Source: Rhizobium sp. NLR16a
Lineage (GTDB): Bacteria > Pseudomonadota > Alphaproteobacteria > Rhizobiales > Rhizobiaceae
Direction of reading: 5' to 3'
DNA length: 64,000 nucleotides
Assembly: GCF_017948245.1 (NCBI RefSeq)
Contig: NZ_CP072865.1
Span: 310,001-374,000 of the forward strand
Shown: in pieces, positions 1 to 7,909 of the stretch
Position numbering within the stretch: position 1 is the stretch's first letter
Layout: each line of letters starts with the position of its first letter
Notes under the pieces: model-generated
The model's input: the letters and a program-made list of their open reading frames with translations, nothing else
What the model was told of the DNA's origin: nothing
Database searches by the model: none
Translations under genes and position numbers: made by a program

Positions 1-690
1 CATGCGGCCCTTCGGCATCTTGGAGATGAAGCGGTTGAGCGGCTCCTCCTTGTCCATGCCGAGGGAGGAATCGTAATCGCCGCACATGCCGGCATCCGAC
101 ATATAGGCGGTGCCGCCGTTCAGGATCTGCGCGTCGGCGGTTGGCACGTGAGTGTGGGTGCCGACGACGAAGCTGGCGCGGCCATCGACGAAATGTCCGA
201 AACATTGCTTCTCGCTGGTCGCTTCCGCGTGGAAATCGAAAATGATCGCATCGGCCTGCTCCTTCAGCGGGCAGGCGTCGAGGATCACTTCGGCCGATTT
301 GAAGGGGTCGTCGAGCTCCGGATGCATGAACACCCGGCCCATGACATTGGCAACGAGCACGCGCGCGCCGTTCCTGGCATAGAAAAGTCCGGAGCCGCGG
401 CCGGGTGTGCCTTGCGGATAATTGGCCGGCCGCAGGAACTGATCATGCCGCCCGGCAAAAGCGACGGCCTCCTTCTGGTCCCATACGTGATTGCCGGTCG
501 TCACCACATCGGCGCCGGCATTGATCGTTTCGAGAAAGATGTCCTCGGTGATGCCGAAACCGCCGGCGGCATTCTCGCCGTTGACGACGACGAAATCGAG
601 CCTGAGGTCGGAGATCAGACCGGGTAGCCGGTCCCAGACCGCCGTGCGTCCCGTCTTGCCGACCATGTCACCCAAAAAAAGCAGCCGCAT
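1..690 (-). CDS. YmdB-family metallophosphoesterase (C-terminus cut by window edge)
   Basis: The frame opens at the ATG ending at 690 and runs off the window start, giving 230 visible residues; the family is about 260-280 long, so a short C-terminal part is missing. The metal-binding signature of the YmdB/TIGR00282 phosphoesterases is visible in order: GD at residues 7-8, GEN at 38-40, GNHVWD at 66-71, and GTHTH in the last quarter. Family members hydrolyse cyclic nucleotides or act as cytoplasmic phosphodiesterases; the physiological substrate in rhizobia is not something I can infer. It starts 3 bases after the stop of the folate cyclo-ligase gene, so the two are almost certainly co-transcribed. 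The family assignment is strong; the function is open. Confidence 0.9.
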   Translation of the reverse strand, partial: MRLLFLGDMVGKTGRTAVWDRLPGLISDLRLDFVVVNGENAAGGFGITEDIFLETINAGADVVTTGNHVWDQKEAVAFAGRHDQFLRPANYPQGTPGRGSGLFYARNGARVLVANVMGRVFMHPELDDPFKSAEVILDACPLKEQADAIIFDFHAEATSEKQCFGHFVDGRASFVVGTHTHVPTADAQILNGGTAYMSDAGMCGDYDSSLGMDKEEPLNRFISKMPKGRM

Positions 691-693
691 TCC

Positions 694-1281
694 CTATCCA
701 ATCCAAGAGGCAAAAAAGCGAAGGCCGCTTTCTGTCAGGATGGCATCCAGGCTTATGTCATGCGGCTCGTCGGGCACATGTGCCACTTCCTGGCAGTCGA
801 ATGCAATGCCGATCAGCTTGGGATGCAGGTCTTTCTCTCTTAGCCGGCTGATGGCGCGGTCGTAGTAGCCGGCGCCGTAGCCGATGCGATGGCCTCTGAC
901 ATCGAAGGCCGAAAGCGGCACGAGCATGATCTCGGGATCGAGGACGGCCGCGTGTTCGGTGGGGCCGACCGTGCCGAACCCGGTCGCGACAAGCGGTGCG
1001 TCTTCCGCCAGTTCGCGAAAGACGATGGTCTGCTTGTCGAGGATCGCCGGCACGCAGAGCCGCGCACCGCGTGCTGCAAAGCGCGCCATCAGCGGCCTGA
1101 GATCGGCCTCCGATCGGATCGGCAGGAAGCCGGAGATGATGGTGCCTGGCTCGAAAGCAACCGCCTCGCCGGCGTGATCGGCCATTGCGAGGCTTTTGGC
1201 GGTGCGCTCTTCAGGAGTGACGGCATCGCGGGCGGCCAGGCGTTCGTTGCGCAGCTGCGCTTTCAGTTCTTTTGCGGTCAT
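694..1281 (-). CDS. 5-formyltetrahydrofolate cyclo-ligase
   Basis: Converts 5-formyl-THF to 5,10-methenyl-THF with ATP in cytoplasmic one-carbon metabolism. The product is 195 residues, the usual size. It has a basic N-terminal helix (KxxLR-type), a G-F-L-P-I-R-S-E-A-D substrate segment near 51-60, and the diagnostic GYGAGYYDR nucleotide-binding loop at 134-142. I chose the ATG at 1281 because the family begins about 10 residues before the first conserved K/R helix; the frame stays open upstream to 1371, but that extension has no family character. It lies directly upstream of the YmdB-type gene with a 3-base gap. Confidence 0.93.
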   Translation of the reverse strand: MTAKELKAQLRNERLAARDAVTPEERTAKSLAMADHAGEAVAFEPGTIISGFLPIRSEADLRPLMARFAARGARLCVPAILDKQTIVFRELAEDAPLVATGFGTVGPTEHAAVLDPEIMLVPLSAFDVRGHRIGYGAGYYDRAISRLREKDLHPKLIGIAFDCQEVAHVPDEPHDISLDAILTESGLRFFASWIG

Positions 1282-1436
1282 ACGATCTGCCGGATTGAGA
1301 GGTTCGACCGAGCATAACCGGCCGGAGACCCGATGCAAATGCCGGCTGCGACAGGGCTGCGCCCGTTTCACGTCGTATCGGTCTGCGGTTGCCGATCGTC
1401 AGACGAGGATGTCCATCGACTCGGCGCAGATTCGTG

Positions 1437-2333
1437 TCACGGCGACACCGGCAAGGCAGCCGCCAGCCGCCGCATCGTTTCCTCGAACAAGGGGGCTCCA
1501 CCTGGCATCCAGCCGAGAGCGCGGATTTTTGCAGTGCTCATCGGATTAAGGGCAGCCTTGTCGGCGGGAGGCGGCAACGCGTGACGACAGCCCGTTTCAC
1601 GGCGGATAGGCGCAAGAATGTCGCGTGTGTCTACCGATATGTCCGATATGTTAAAGACCTCGCCCGAGATGCGGGTGCTTTCCGTCTCCAGCATCAGTCG
1701 CACCGCGCGGCCGATGTCGCGGCCATGAACCTCCGTCCCGGCGCGCGCAGCAACCGGCCGACCGGCGAGATAATCGGCGATGAGACCATCCCATTTGTTC
1801 GGCGTGAGATCGCCATAGACACCGGTCGCCCTCAGGCTTACGCCGGCAAAACCCGGCGTCGAGAGATGGCTAAGCGCACCTTCGGCGTCGAATTTGATCT
1901 GGCCGTAGAGCGTCTCCGGCTTTGGCAGCATCGTTTCGACAAGCTCGGTTCCCGGTGGGTGGTCGCCATAGGCAGCGCGGCTGGACAGGAAGACGCAACG
2001 GCGCGTGCCGGCGCGTTTGGCCGCTTCGAAAAGTCGGACGGTGCCGTCGAGGTTCAATCTCTGGAAGCTCTTGGGATCGTCGCCCTCGCCGCCGCGATAT
2101 TTGCCGGGAACATGGCTGAAGGCGGCGTGGACGAAGAAATAAGCGTCGTCGAAGACGTCGATCTGATCCTTTTCGGGGTCGAGGGGGAGTGCTGTGAATT
2201 CGACCGGGCGGGAGAAGAAGCGCGGCAGCGGCGCCCGGCGCCCGCCGACAATCACGTGATAGCCGGCGGTCAGCAGCTCCTCGACGACGTACCGGCCGAC
2301 GAGACCCGTTCCCCCGGATACCAATACTTTCAT
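1437..2333 (-). CDS. sqdC: SqdC, NAD-dependent epimerase/dehydratase-like sulfolipid protein
   Basis: A 298-residue extended SDR protein. It has GGTGLVG at residues 7-13 (dinucleotide loop), an LSSRAAYG strand, and YGQIK as the YxxxK catalytic pair around 143-147. Its identity rests on context. It is the third gene of a sqdB-sqdD-sqdC set, the order known for Rhodobacter and Sinorhizobium sulfolipid operons, where SqdC is a reductase-like protein affecting sulfoquinovosyl lipid formation. The ATG at 2333 overlaps the sqdD stop in an ATGA arrangement, which indicates translational coupling. The frame is open 40 codons further upstream, but only this start places the glycine motif at the N-terminus. 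Without the neighbours I would call it only an NAD-dependent epimerase. Confidence 0.85.
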   Translation of the reverse strand: MKVLVSGGTGLVGRYVVEELLTAGYHVIVGGRRAPLPRFFSRPVEFTALPLDPEKDQIDVFDDAYFFVHAAFSHVPGKYRGGEGDDPKSFQRLNLDGTVRLFEAAKRAGTRRCVFLSSRAAYGDHPPGTELVETMLPKPETLYGQIKFDAEGALSHLSTPGFAGVSLRATGVYGDLTPNKWDGLIADYLAGRPVAARAGTEVHGRDIGRAVRLMLETESTRISGEVFNISDISVDTRDILAPIRRETGCRHALPPPADKAALNPMSTAKIRALGWMPGGAPLFEETMRRLAAALPVSP

Positions 2334-3154
2334 GCCGTCCCTTCCGGATTTCTCAGCGCCGTGATCTCGGGCATATCGCCGCTCTCGTGTATACGGTGCC
2401 ATAGATCGATTAAAGGTTGTAGCTGTTTTGCCTTGGAATGATCCTTTTCCCACGGTTTCTCATACTGGTAGTGCAGGATCGAAATGCTCTTCCAGTCCCA
2501 AAGCTCCGGCATGGTGAACCAGACATATTGCAGCATGTTGAAATAAACCGGCAGGCCGTGCCATTCGGGGAAGAACGTCTCAAGAAAGGTCTGATCGGTG
2601 CGTCGCCAGAAGGCCTCCGGCCTGTCGAGGCGTTCGAGCATGTGCCGGAATGTCTCACGCGAGGGCGTGGCGACGAAGACGCCGGAATTCATGCGGCGAA
2701 AATCGGCAAGGCTCTCATAGACGTTGGGAGCGGCAGAAAGTTCCGGATAGAGGAAGAGCCTGTCGACGTTCTTCAGCACGAGGGCGTCGGCGTCGATGAA
2801 GACGCAGCGCTCATATTCCACCAGCTGCCAGAGCCTGAGCTTGCAGAAATTGTCGAGTGGCGAATGGAAGTCCGGCTTGCGGCCTTTGGTGAAGGGGGCC
2901 GCGGCATGGAGATGGCCACGGGCGTGGCGCTCGTTGAAGGTATCGGAGAGGGGCAGGTGCTCGACTTGGATCAGGCGACAGTCGAGGGTCTTGAGCGGGG
3001 CGAGGGCGGCCGCGTCAACGCCGCCGGTGTGGAGGACGACGATATCGGCGCCGGTGCCGGTGCGGCGCAGGGAGCGGGCGAGGGCGGTGGCGCCCATGGC
3101 ATAGTCGGCGTTGGTGACGAGGGTGACGTAGGCTAGTTTCGAGGTAGAAGTCAT
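2330..3154 (-). CDS. sqdD: SqdD, GT8-family (glycogenin-like) glycosyltransferase of sulfolipid synthesis
   Basis: A 274-residue GT8-type glycosyltransferase. It opens with the typical Y-V-T-L-V-T-N strand for nucleotide-sugar binding, carries the metal-binding D-A-D triplet at 121-123 (in FIDADALVL), an MNSGVFV acceptor segment near 155, and the late H-x-Q/Y-x-E-K-P-W motif typical of glycogenin relatives. In sulfolipid-making alphaproteobacteria SqdD is the glycogenin-like protein proposed to transfer sulfoquinovose from the UDP-sugar to diacylglycerol at the membrane. It lies between sqdB and sqdC and overlaps sqdC by 4 bases. The 202-base gap to sqdB holds a palindromic repeat (3178-3314). 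Family and pathway are well supported by order; substrate specificity is by analogy. Confidence 0.87.
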   Translation of the reverse strand: MTSTSKLAYVTLVTNADYAMGATALARSLRRTGTGADIVVLHTGGVDAAALAPLKTLDCRLIQVEHLPLSDTFNERHARGHLHAAAPFTKGRKPDFHSPLDNFCKLRLWQLVEYERCVFIDADALVLKNVDRLFLYPELSAAPNVYESLADFRRMNSGVFVATPSRETFRHMLERLDRPEAFWRRTDQTFLETFFPEWHGLPVYFNMLQYVWFTMPELWDWKSISILHYQYEKPWEKDHSKAKQLQPLIDLWHRIHESGDMPEITALRNPEGTA

Positions 3155-3177
3155 CGGCGTCGGCCGCTTCCACCCAC

Positions 3178-3314
3178 GCCCTCGTTCCTGTGCCTGTCAC
3201 AGGAATCCAGCCACGGCGCGTCCGCGCCGTGAATGACTCTCCTGCGCCCAATGACCTGGGCGCGCTGGATTCCTGTGACGTCCCTCGGGCTAAGCCCGAG
3301 GAAGGGAATGAGGG
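3178..3314. repeat. Nested palindromic repeat element, copy 1 (between sqdB and sqdD)
   Basis: The element is bounded by CCCTCGTTCCTGTG on the left and GGGAATGAGGG on the right. It contains a self-paired CCTGTGCCTGTCACAGG hairpin, an inner GGCGCG/CGCGCC pairing and a conserved TGCGCCCAA...GGCGCGCTGGA block. A second copy with the same blocks in the same order lies inside tilS at 12603-12742. Here it sits in the untranslated gap of the sqd operon, where the RNA hairpin could influence sqdD relative to sqdB. Copy number in the genome cannot be judged from this window. Confidence 0.8.
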
Positions 3315-3356
3315 GGAGATCGTGGGACTGGCAGGGCTTCAATAGTAAGCCCTCAC

Positions 3357-4577
3357 TCACGATACCGACTTCAGCCGCTTGCCTTCCGGATCGTGATCAA
3401 TCGTCGCGGCTATGTCCCTGGTCCAGGCGGAGACGGCCGGCACGCGGGAGCGGTCGACGCGATAGGCGAATTTCTTCGCCACGTCGACGATTTCGCCCAG
3501 CAGCCCGGCTTCCAGCGTGGTCGGTTCGAGGCCAAGGTCGAGGAACTTTTCGTTCCGGACGATCAGCTCGTTTTCGGCGGCCTCCTTGCGCGGGTTGGGC
3601 AGCCAGGCGATCTTGGCGCCGCTCATCCTGGCGATCATCTCGGCGAGGTCGCGCACCCGGTGGGTTTCCGTCATTTGATTGAAGATCTCGACGCGGGCGC
3701 CACGGGCGGGCGGGTTCTTCAGCGCCAGCTCGATGCAGCGCACGGAATCCTGGATGTGGATGAAGGCGCGGGTCTGGCCGCCGGTGCCATGCACCGTCAG
3801 CGGATAATCGATCGCTGCCTGAATGAGGAAACGGTTCAGCACCGTGCCGTAATCGCCGTCGTAATCGAAACGATTGATCAGCTGAGCGTGGCGGCGCGTC
3901 TGCTCGGTATGCGTTCCCCAGACGATGCCCTGATGCAGGTCGGTGATTCGCAAGCCGTCATTCCTGGCGTAGAACTGGAACAGAAGCTGATCCAGGCACT
4001 TGGTCATGTGGTAGATCGAGCCCGGATTGGAAGGGTAGAGAATTTCCTGGCTTACCGTCTCGCCCGTCGGCGTTTCGATGCCAACCGGCAGGTAGCCTTC
4101 AGGGATTGCCGCGCCGACCGTCGAGTAGCCATAGACGCCCATGGTGCCGAGATGGATGAGGTGGGCGTCGAGATTGAGCTCGGTCAGCGCGTTCAGCAGG
4201 TTATGCGTGGCGCTGACATTGTTGTTAACCGTGTAGTTCTTGTGGCGGTCGCTCTTCATCGAATAGGGCGCGGCGCGCTGTTCGGCGAAATGGATGATGG
4301 CATCCGGCCGGTGTTCCGAAAGCCATTTCTTCAGAAGTTCGTAATCCTTGGCGAGATCGATCAGATTGAAGTGGATACGGCGTCCGGTTTCGGCATGCCA
4401 GATGCGCGTGCGCTCCTGGATCGAATCCATCGGAGTGAGCGACTGAACGCCGAGTTCGGTGTCGATCCAGCGGCGCGAGAGATTGTCGAGAATATGGATA
4501 TCGTGACCGGCATCGGAAAGGTGGAGCGAGGTGGGCCAACCAATGAAACCGTCTCCGCCCATAACCGCAATCTTCAT
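3357..4577 (-). CDS. sqdB: UDP-sulfoquinovose synthase
   Basis: Makes UDP-sulfoquinovose from UDP-glucose and sulfite, the first committed step of sulfolipid (SQDG) synthesis, in the cytoplasm. The 406-residue protein has GGDGFIG at 7-13, the family-specific DNLSRRWIDTELG segment at 31-43, EQRAAPYSMKSD near 99-110, LGTMGVYGYSTVGAAIPEGY around 143-162 (T145 as catalytic Thr), and Y189-H-M-T-K193 as the catalytic pair. These segments are distinctive enough to name the enzyme. It is the first gene of sqdB-sqdD-sqdC. A plausible promoter lies at 4603-4632, and three 22-bp direct repeats lie just beyond. In related bacteria sulfolipid replaces phospholipid under phosphate limitation; I found no clear PhoB box here. 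Confidence 0.96.
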   Translation of the reverse strand: MKIAVMGGDGFIGWPTSLHLSDAGHDIHILDNLSRRWIDTELGVQSLTPMDSIQERTRIWHAETGRRIHFNLIDLAKDYELLKKWLSEHRPDAIIHFAEQRAAPYSMKSDRHKNYTVNNNVSATHNLLNALTELNLDAHLIHLGTMGVYGYSTVGAAIPEGYLPVGIETPTGETVSQEILYPSNPGSIYHMTKCLDQLLFQFYARNDGLRITDLHQGIVWGTHTEQTRRHAQLINRFDYDGDYGTVLNRFLIQAAIDYPLTVHGTGGQTRAFIHIQDSVRCIELALKNPPARGARVEIFNQMTETHRVRDLAEMIARMSGAKIAWLPNPRKEAAENELIVRNEKFLDLGLEPTTLEAGLLGEIVDVAKKFAYRVDRSRVPAVSAWTRDIAATIDHDPEGKRLKSVS

Positions 4578-4602
4578 CGCATCGTCTCCTGATCGGTCGC
4601 TT

Positions 4603-4632
4603 ATTATCGGGAATAGTTAGGAATTATGACAA
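4603..4632 (-). promoter_or_regulatory. Predicted sigma-70-type promoter for sqdB
   Basis: Reading the minus strand, TTGTCA (4632-4627) and GATAAT (4608-4603) are separated by 18 bases, and the -10 lies about 25 bases before the sqdB ATG. The match to consensus is good, but no transcription data are available here. Confidence 0.5.
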
Positions 4633-4633
4633 T

Positions 4634-4699
4634 CATTCAATGCCTGCCGGCGGCGCATTCAATGGCTGCCGGCCGGGCATTCAATGCTTGCCTGCCGCG
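4634..4699. repeat. Three direct repeats of 22 bp between sqdB and ybgC
   Basis: Three consecutive copies begin at 4634, 4656 and 4678, each starting CATTCAATG followed by a C/G/T, TGCC and a G/C-rich tail. The period is exactly 22 bases, about two helical turns. They lie directly upstream of the sqdB -35 and about 40 bases before the ybgC start. That is the geometry of a multi-site operator for one or both divergent units, though a simple tandem duplication is also possible. Confidence 0.75.
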
Positions 4700-4740
4700 A
4701 AGCGTTGCGCCAAAGAGGGCACCTCACTTTGGAGAAAATT

Positions 4741-5196
4741 ATGACGGAACGCCCTTTTTCCATTTCGGGAGAGCTGACGGAGGCTGGACACCGCCTCGTC
4801 CAGCGGGTCTATTATGAAGATACGGATTTCTCCGGCCTGGTCTATCACGCCCGCTACCTGCACTTCCTCGAGCGCGGCCGTACCGACTATCTGCGCTGCC
4901 TCGGTGTCGAGCAGCGCGAACTCGTCAGCGCCGACGAGGAAGGCCTCGTCTTCGTCGTTCATCGCATGGAGATCGATTTCAAGAGCCCCGCGCGCATGGA
5001 TGACGTGCTGACGATCCTGACGCATACGGAAAAGGCCGGAGGCGCCAAGATGGTGCTCAACCAGCAGATCCGTTCAGGCGAAAGCCTGCTGATTGCAGCC
5101 AGGGTGATCATCGCCGTCATCAACGCCAAGGGGCGGCCACGGCGGCTGCCGGAAACGCTGGCGGCAAAATTCCTGGAAGGCAGCCATCCTTTGTAG
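4741..5196 (+). CDS. ybgC: Tol-Pal-associated acyl-CoA thioesterase YbgC
   Basis: A 151-residue single hot-dog-fold thioesterase. It has the YbgC/4-hydroxybenzoyl-CoA thioesterase signature Y-Y-E-D-T-D-F-S-G-L-V-Y-H-A-R-Y at about 24-39, with the Asp in TDFSG as the expected catalytic acid and H-F-L-E-R-G-R following. YbgC heads the tol-pal cluster in most Gram-negatives and hydrolyses acyl-CoA or acyl-ACP near the inner membrane; its link to Tol function is not settled. The ATG at 4741 follows GGAG at an acceptable distance; the frame is open 19 codons upstream but without family similarity. A 365-base gap separates it from tolQ, larger than usual for this operon. Confidence 0.93.
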   Translation: MTERPFSISGELTEAGHRLVQRVYYEDTDFSGLVYHARYLHFLERGRTDYLRCLGVEQRELVSADEEGLVFVVHRMEIDFKSPARMDDVLTILTHTEKAGGAKMVLNQQIRSGESLLIAARVIIAVINAKGRPRRLPETLAAKFLEGSHPL

Positions 5197-5347
5197 TGCC
5201 GAACCAGGCCTTGTCAAAACTTGAACTTTATGTGAAGGAATTCCCGCGCCGCAGGATGAGCGCTCTTTCGGCAGCCGGCCCATGCTCCGGTCAAGTAATC
5301 CACGGAACAAAATCTTCCGAACGCAGGCTTGCTGTCATAGTCCGGCA

Positions 5348-5366
5348 CTAACGATCTATTAACCAT
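5348..5366 (+). promoter_or_regulatory. CtrA-like binding site upstream of tolQ
   Basis: CTAA (5348-5351), seven bases, then TTAACCAT (5359-5366) closely matches the alphaproteobacterial CtrA box TTAA-N7-TTAA and the TTAACCAT half-site. It lies about 200 bases before the tolQ start in the 365-base ybgC-tolQ gap, which holds no other gene I can support. A second TTAACCAT precedes pal, and a perfect box precedes the outer membrane protein gene at 16875. Confidence 0.5.
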
Positions 5367-5561
5367 AATAGTGTCTTACTGGGAAAGTCGGAGTTTGTGC
5401 GGTGCACGCCTTCCTTTGACCAAATTTGACGGCAAGAAGGCGGAAGAAGAGCTTGGAAGCTTGACCAGGGCTTTGGGCGGCGGTCGCCGGACACTTCTTG
5501 CGAGATCATTTTGTGCCGCCCGGTCCAGCGCCGGGCGTTTGGATTCGGGGATTTTGGATCA

Positions 5562-6281
5562 ATGGAACAAGTAGGATTGGCAGCAGCCACGACGGACGTC
5601 AGCCTCTGGTCGCTTTTCATGCAGGCCGGCATCGTCGTCAAGCTCGTCATGCTCGGGCTCATCGCAGCCTCGGTCTGGACGTGGGCGATCGTCATCGACA
5701 AGTATCTGGCCTATGGCCGCGCACGGCGCCAGTTCGACAAGTTCGAACAGGTTTTCTGGTCAGGCCAGTCGCTGGAAGAACTCTACCGCTCGCTGTCGGA
5801 ACGCAACAATACCGGCCTGGCGTCGATCTTCGTCGCGGCCATGCGCGAATGGAAGAAATCCTTCGAGCGCGGTGCGCGCTCGCCGATCGGCCTGCAGATG
5901 CGTATCGACCGCGCCATGGACGTGACGCTCGCCCGCGAAACCGAATATCTCGGCGCCCGTTTGGGATCGCTCGCGACCATCGGTTCGGCCGGTCCGTTCA
6001 TCGGTCTCTTCGGCACGGTCGTCGGTATCATGACCTCATTCCAGGCGATCGCCGGCTCGAAGTCGACGAACCTCGCGGTCGTCGCACCCGGTATCGCCGA
6101 AGCGCTGCTCGCCACAGCGATCGGCCTCGTCGCCGCTATTCCGGCCGTTATCGCCTACAACAAGTTCTCTGCCGATGCCGGCAAGCTTTCGGCCCGCATG
6201 GAAGGTTTCGCGGACGAATTCTCCGCCATACTTTCGCGCCAGATCGACGAGAAGCTGCAGCCGCGCGCTGCCGCTCAGTAA
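5562..6281 (+). CDS. tolQ: TolQ, inner-membrane motor protein of Tol-Pal
   Basis: A 239-residue ExbB/TolQ protein. It has one N-terminal membrane segment (about 15-45), a large cytoplasmic loop rich in charged residues, and two closely spaced C-terminal helices; the first contains G-L-F-G-T-V-V-G-I-M and the second APGIAEALLATAIGLVAAIPAV. With TolR it forms the proton channel that energises TolA for outer-membrane constriction at division. I chose ATG 5562 because it places the first helix at the usual distance and has a GGAT-type ribosome site upstream; 17 more codons are open upstream. tolR follows after an 18-base gap. Confidence 0.95.
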   Translation: MEQVGLAAATTDVSLWSLFMQAGIVVKLVMLGLIAASVWTWAIVIDKYLAYGRARRQFDKFEQVFWSGQSLEELYRSLSERNNTGLASIFVAAMREWKKSFERGARSPIGLQMRIDRAMDVTLARETEYLGARLGSLATIGSAGPFIGLFGTVVGIMTSFQAIAGSKSTNLAVVAPGIAEALLATAIGLVAAIPAVIAYNKFSADAGKLSARMEGFADEFSAILSRQIDEKLQPRAAAQ

Positions 6282-6299
6282 CCAACGGAGTATTCTCAG

Positions 6300-6755
6300 A
6301 TGGGTATGGCTGTTGGAGGCAATGGCGGCGGGGGCGGCGGACGCCGCCGTCGCGGCGGTCGGAATAAGGCCGTCATTTCTGAAATCAACGTGACGCCGCT
6401 CGTCGACGTCATGCTCGTGCTTTTGATCATCTTCATGGTCGCCGCACCGATGATGACCGTCGGCGTGCCGATCGACCTGCCGGAAACGCAGGCCAAGGCG
6501 CTGAATTCCGAGACGCAGCCGATCACGATCTCGGTCAAGAACTCCGGCGAAGTCTACCTGCAGGAAACGCCGATCCCGGCCGCCGAGATCGCCGCCAAGC
6601 TCGAGGCGATCGCTACCACCGGCTACAATGAACGCATCTTCGTGCGCGGCGACGCGACGGCGCCTTATGGTGTCATCGCCGACGTGATGGCTCGCATCCA
6701 GGGGGCCGGTTTCAAGAATATCGGCCTCGTGACGCAGCAGAAGAAGGACCAATAG
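6300..6755 (+). CDS. tolR: TolR, inner-membrane motor protein of Tol-Pal
   Basis: A 151-residue ExbD/TolR protein with one transmembrane helix. The N-terminal cytoplasmic tail is unusually rich in glycine and arginine (residues 6-21). Next comes the conserved N-V-T-P-L-V-D-V segment, whose D36 sits at the head of the helix and is the proton-carrying residue of the family. The periplasmic part (about 55-151) ends in the IGLVTQ-type strand shared with ExbD. It lies 18 bases after tolQ and 8 bases before tolA, consistent with one transcript. Confidence 0.95.
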   Translation: MGMAVGGNGGGGGGRRRRGGRNKAVISEINVTPLVDVMLVLLIIFMVAAPMMTVGVPIDLPETQAKALNSETQPITISVKNSGEVYLQETPIPAAEIAAKLEAIATTGYNERIFVRGDATAPYGVIADVMARIQGAGFKNIGLVTQQKKDQ

Positions 6756-6763
6756 CGTTCAAG

Positions 6764-7909
6764 ATGAAGACCAGCGTCGTCACATCTGCTGTTCTGCATT
6801 GCCTGGTGCTCACCTGGGCGATGGTGTCGCTGAGTGCGCCAGAATCCTTCAAGGTCGAGGATTTCGAGGCGATGCCGGTCGATCTCGTGCCGGTGGAATC
6901 GATCACCCAGATGCAGCAGGGCGACAAGAAAGCTCCGAAGAAGGAGACGTCCGCGCCCGTGCCGACGACACGGCCGCCGATCGCGCAGCCGTCTGAGAAT
7001 GCCGGCGACAACAATGCCGACCTGAAGACGCCGCCGGTCCCGAACGCCAAGCCCAGCAACAGCGAAGCTGCGGCGGCGAATTCGAGCGAGAAGCCACTGC
7101 CGACGATCGATCCCAAGCCGAACGACGTCAAGGAAGTCAACAAGGAAGAGACCGAGGTCGAGCAGCCGAAGGAGGTTGCCTCCATTCCGCCGCCAAAGCC
7201 CGTCGAAGTGACGCCGCCGCCGAAGCCGGAGGAAAAGCCGCCGGAAGAGCAGGCCAAGCCGGAGGAGCCGCCGAAGCCGGATGCCGAGGCGTTGCCGGAC
7301 AAGGTACCGACACCGGTCGTCAAGCCGCAGGTAAAGCCGCCTGAGCCCCAAAAAGCCGCCGAGAAGCCGCCTGAGAAGCCTGCGGACGAACCCAAGGCCG
7401 CCGACAAACCGACGGACAAGAAGAAGGCCGACAAGAAGCAGGAAGTGGCGAAATCGGCCTCGACGATGAAGAGCGATTTCAATGCCGATGAGATTTCGGC
7501 TCTGCTGAACAAGACCGATCCTTCCGCCGGCGGCGCCAAGCGCTCGACGCAGGAGGCCTCGCTGGGGAACAAGAAGAGCAACAGCGGAACCAAACTCAGC
7601 CAGAGCGAGGAGGATGCTGTAAAGGGCCAGATTTCGAGCAACTGGAGTGTTGTTTCAGGGCTAGCAGGTGCTAGCGAAGTGCAGCTTAAGGTTCGTTTTC
7701 AACTCGATCAGGCCGGCAATGTGGTTGGCGATCCAGAGGTCATTGCGACAGGTGGGCCGGATTCGACACGTCAAGCTCTTAAGAGCAGCGTTTATCGCGC
7801 TGTCATGAAATCATCTCCTCTCAAGAACTTACCAGCAGATAAGTATGAGGGCGAGAACGGCTGGAACGAAATGCTTCTTACCTTCGACGCAAGCGATTTT
7901 GGAATCTAG
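6764..7909 (+). CDS. tolA: TolA, periplasm-spanning Tol-Pal linker
   Basis: 381 residues in the classic three parts. The first is a single N-terminal membrane anchor (about 5-24). The second is a long low-complexity Pro/Lys/Glu/Ala domain II (about 50-240). The third is a C-terminal TolA-III/TonB-like globular domain (about 285-381) with K-V-R-F-Q-L-D-Q-A-G and a W-N-E-M-L-L-T-F-D end. It couples TolQR to TolB and Pal. From roughly 7640 onward, the third domain's base composition changes sharply: the 60 bases from 7801 are 45% G+C by my count, against 63% for the 60 bases from 8881 in tolB. The same low-GC style continues into the next gene, which suggests that domain III and that gene were acquired or replaced together. 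Confidence 0.95.
   Translation: MKTSVVTSAVLHCLVLTWAMVSLSAPESFKVEDFEAMPVDLVPVESITQMQQGDKKAPKKETSAPVPTTRPPIAQPSENAGDNNADLKTPPVPNAKPSNSEAAAANSSEKPLPTIDPKPNDVKEVNKEETEVEQPKEVASIPPPKPVEVTPPPKPEEKPPEEQAKPEEPPKPDAEALPDKVPTPVVKPQVKPPEPQKAAEKPPEKPADEPKAADKPTDKKKADKKQEVAKSASTMKSDFNADEISALLNKTDPSAGGAKRSTQEASLGNKKSNSGTKLSQSEEDAVKGQISSNWSVVSGLAGASEVQLKVRFQLDQAGNVVGDPEVIATGGPDSTRQALKSSVYRAVMKSSPLKNLPADKYEGENGWNEMLLTFDASDFGI

Noticed and set aside
1282..1436. Possible 6S RNA upstream of the folate cyclo-ligase gene
   Set aside because: The gap is about the right length and the neighbour is typical, but the upstream gene is sqdC rather than zapA, and I could not recognise the long closing stem or central bubble.
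1389..2441. 350-codon plus-strand frame opposite sqdC
   Set aside because: Shadow frame; sqdC carries the GGTGLVG and YxxxK motifs and couples to sqdD by an ATGA overlap.
4634..4699. CRISPR-like array
   Set aside because: The three 22-bp repeats are directly adjacent with no spacers and no cas genes occur in the window.
4603..4700. PhoB box controlling sqdB
   Set aside because: There is one TTGTCAT-like heptamer near the -35, but no second heptamer 11 bases away; the 22-bp repeats do not match CTGTCAT.
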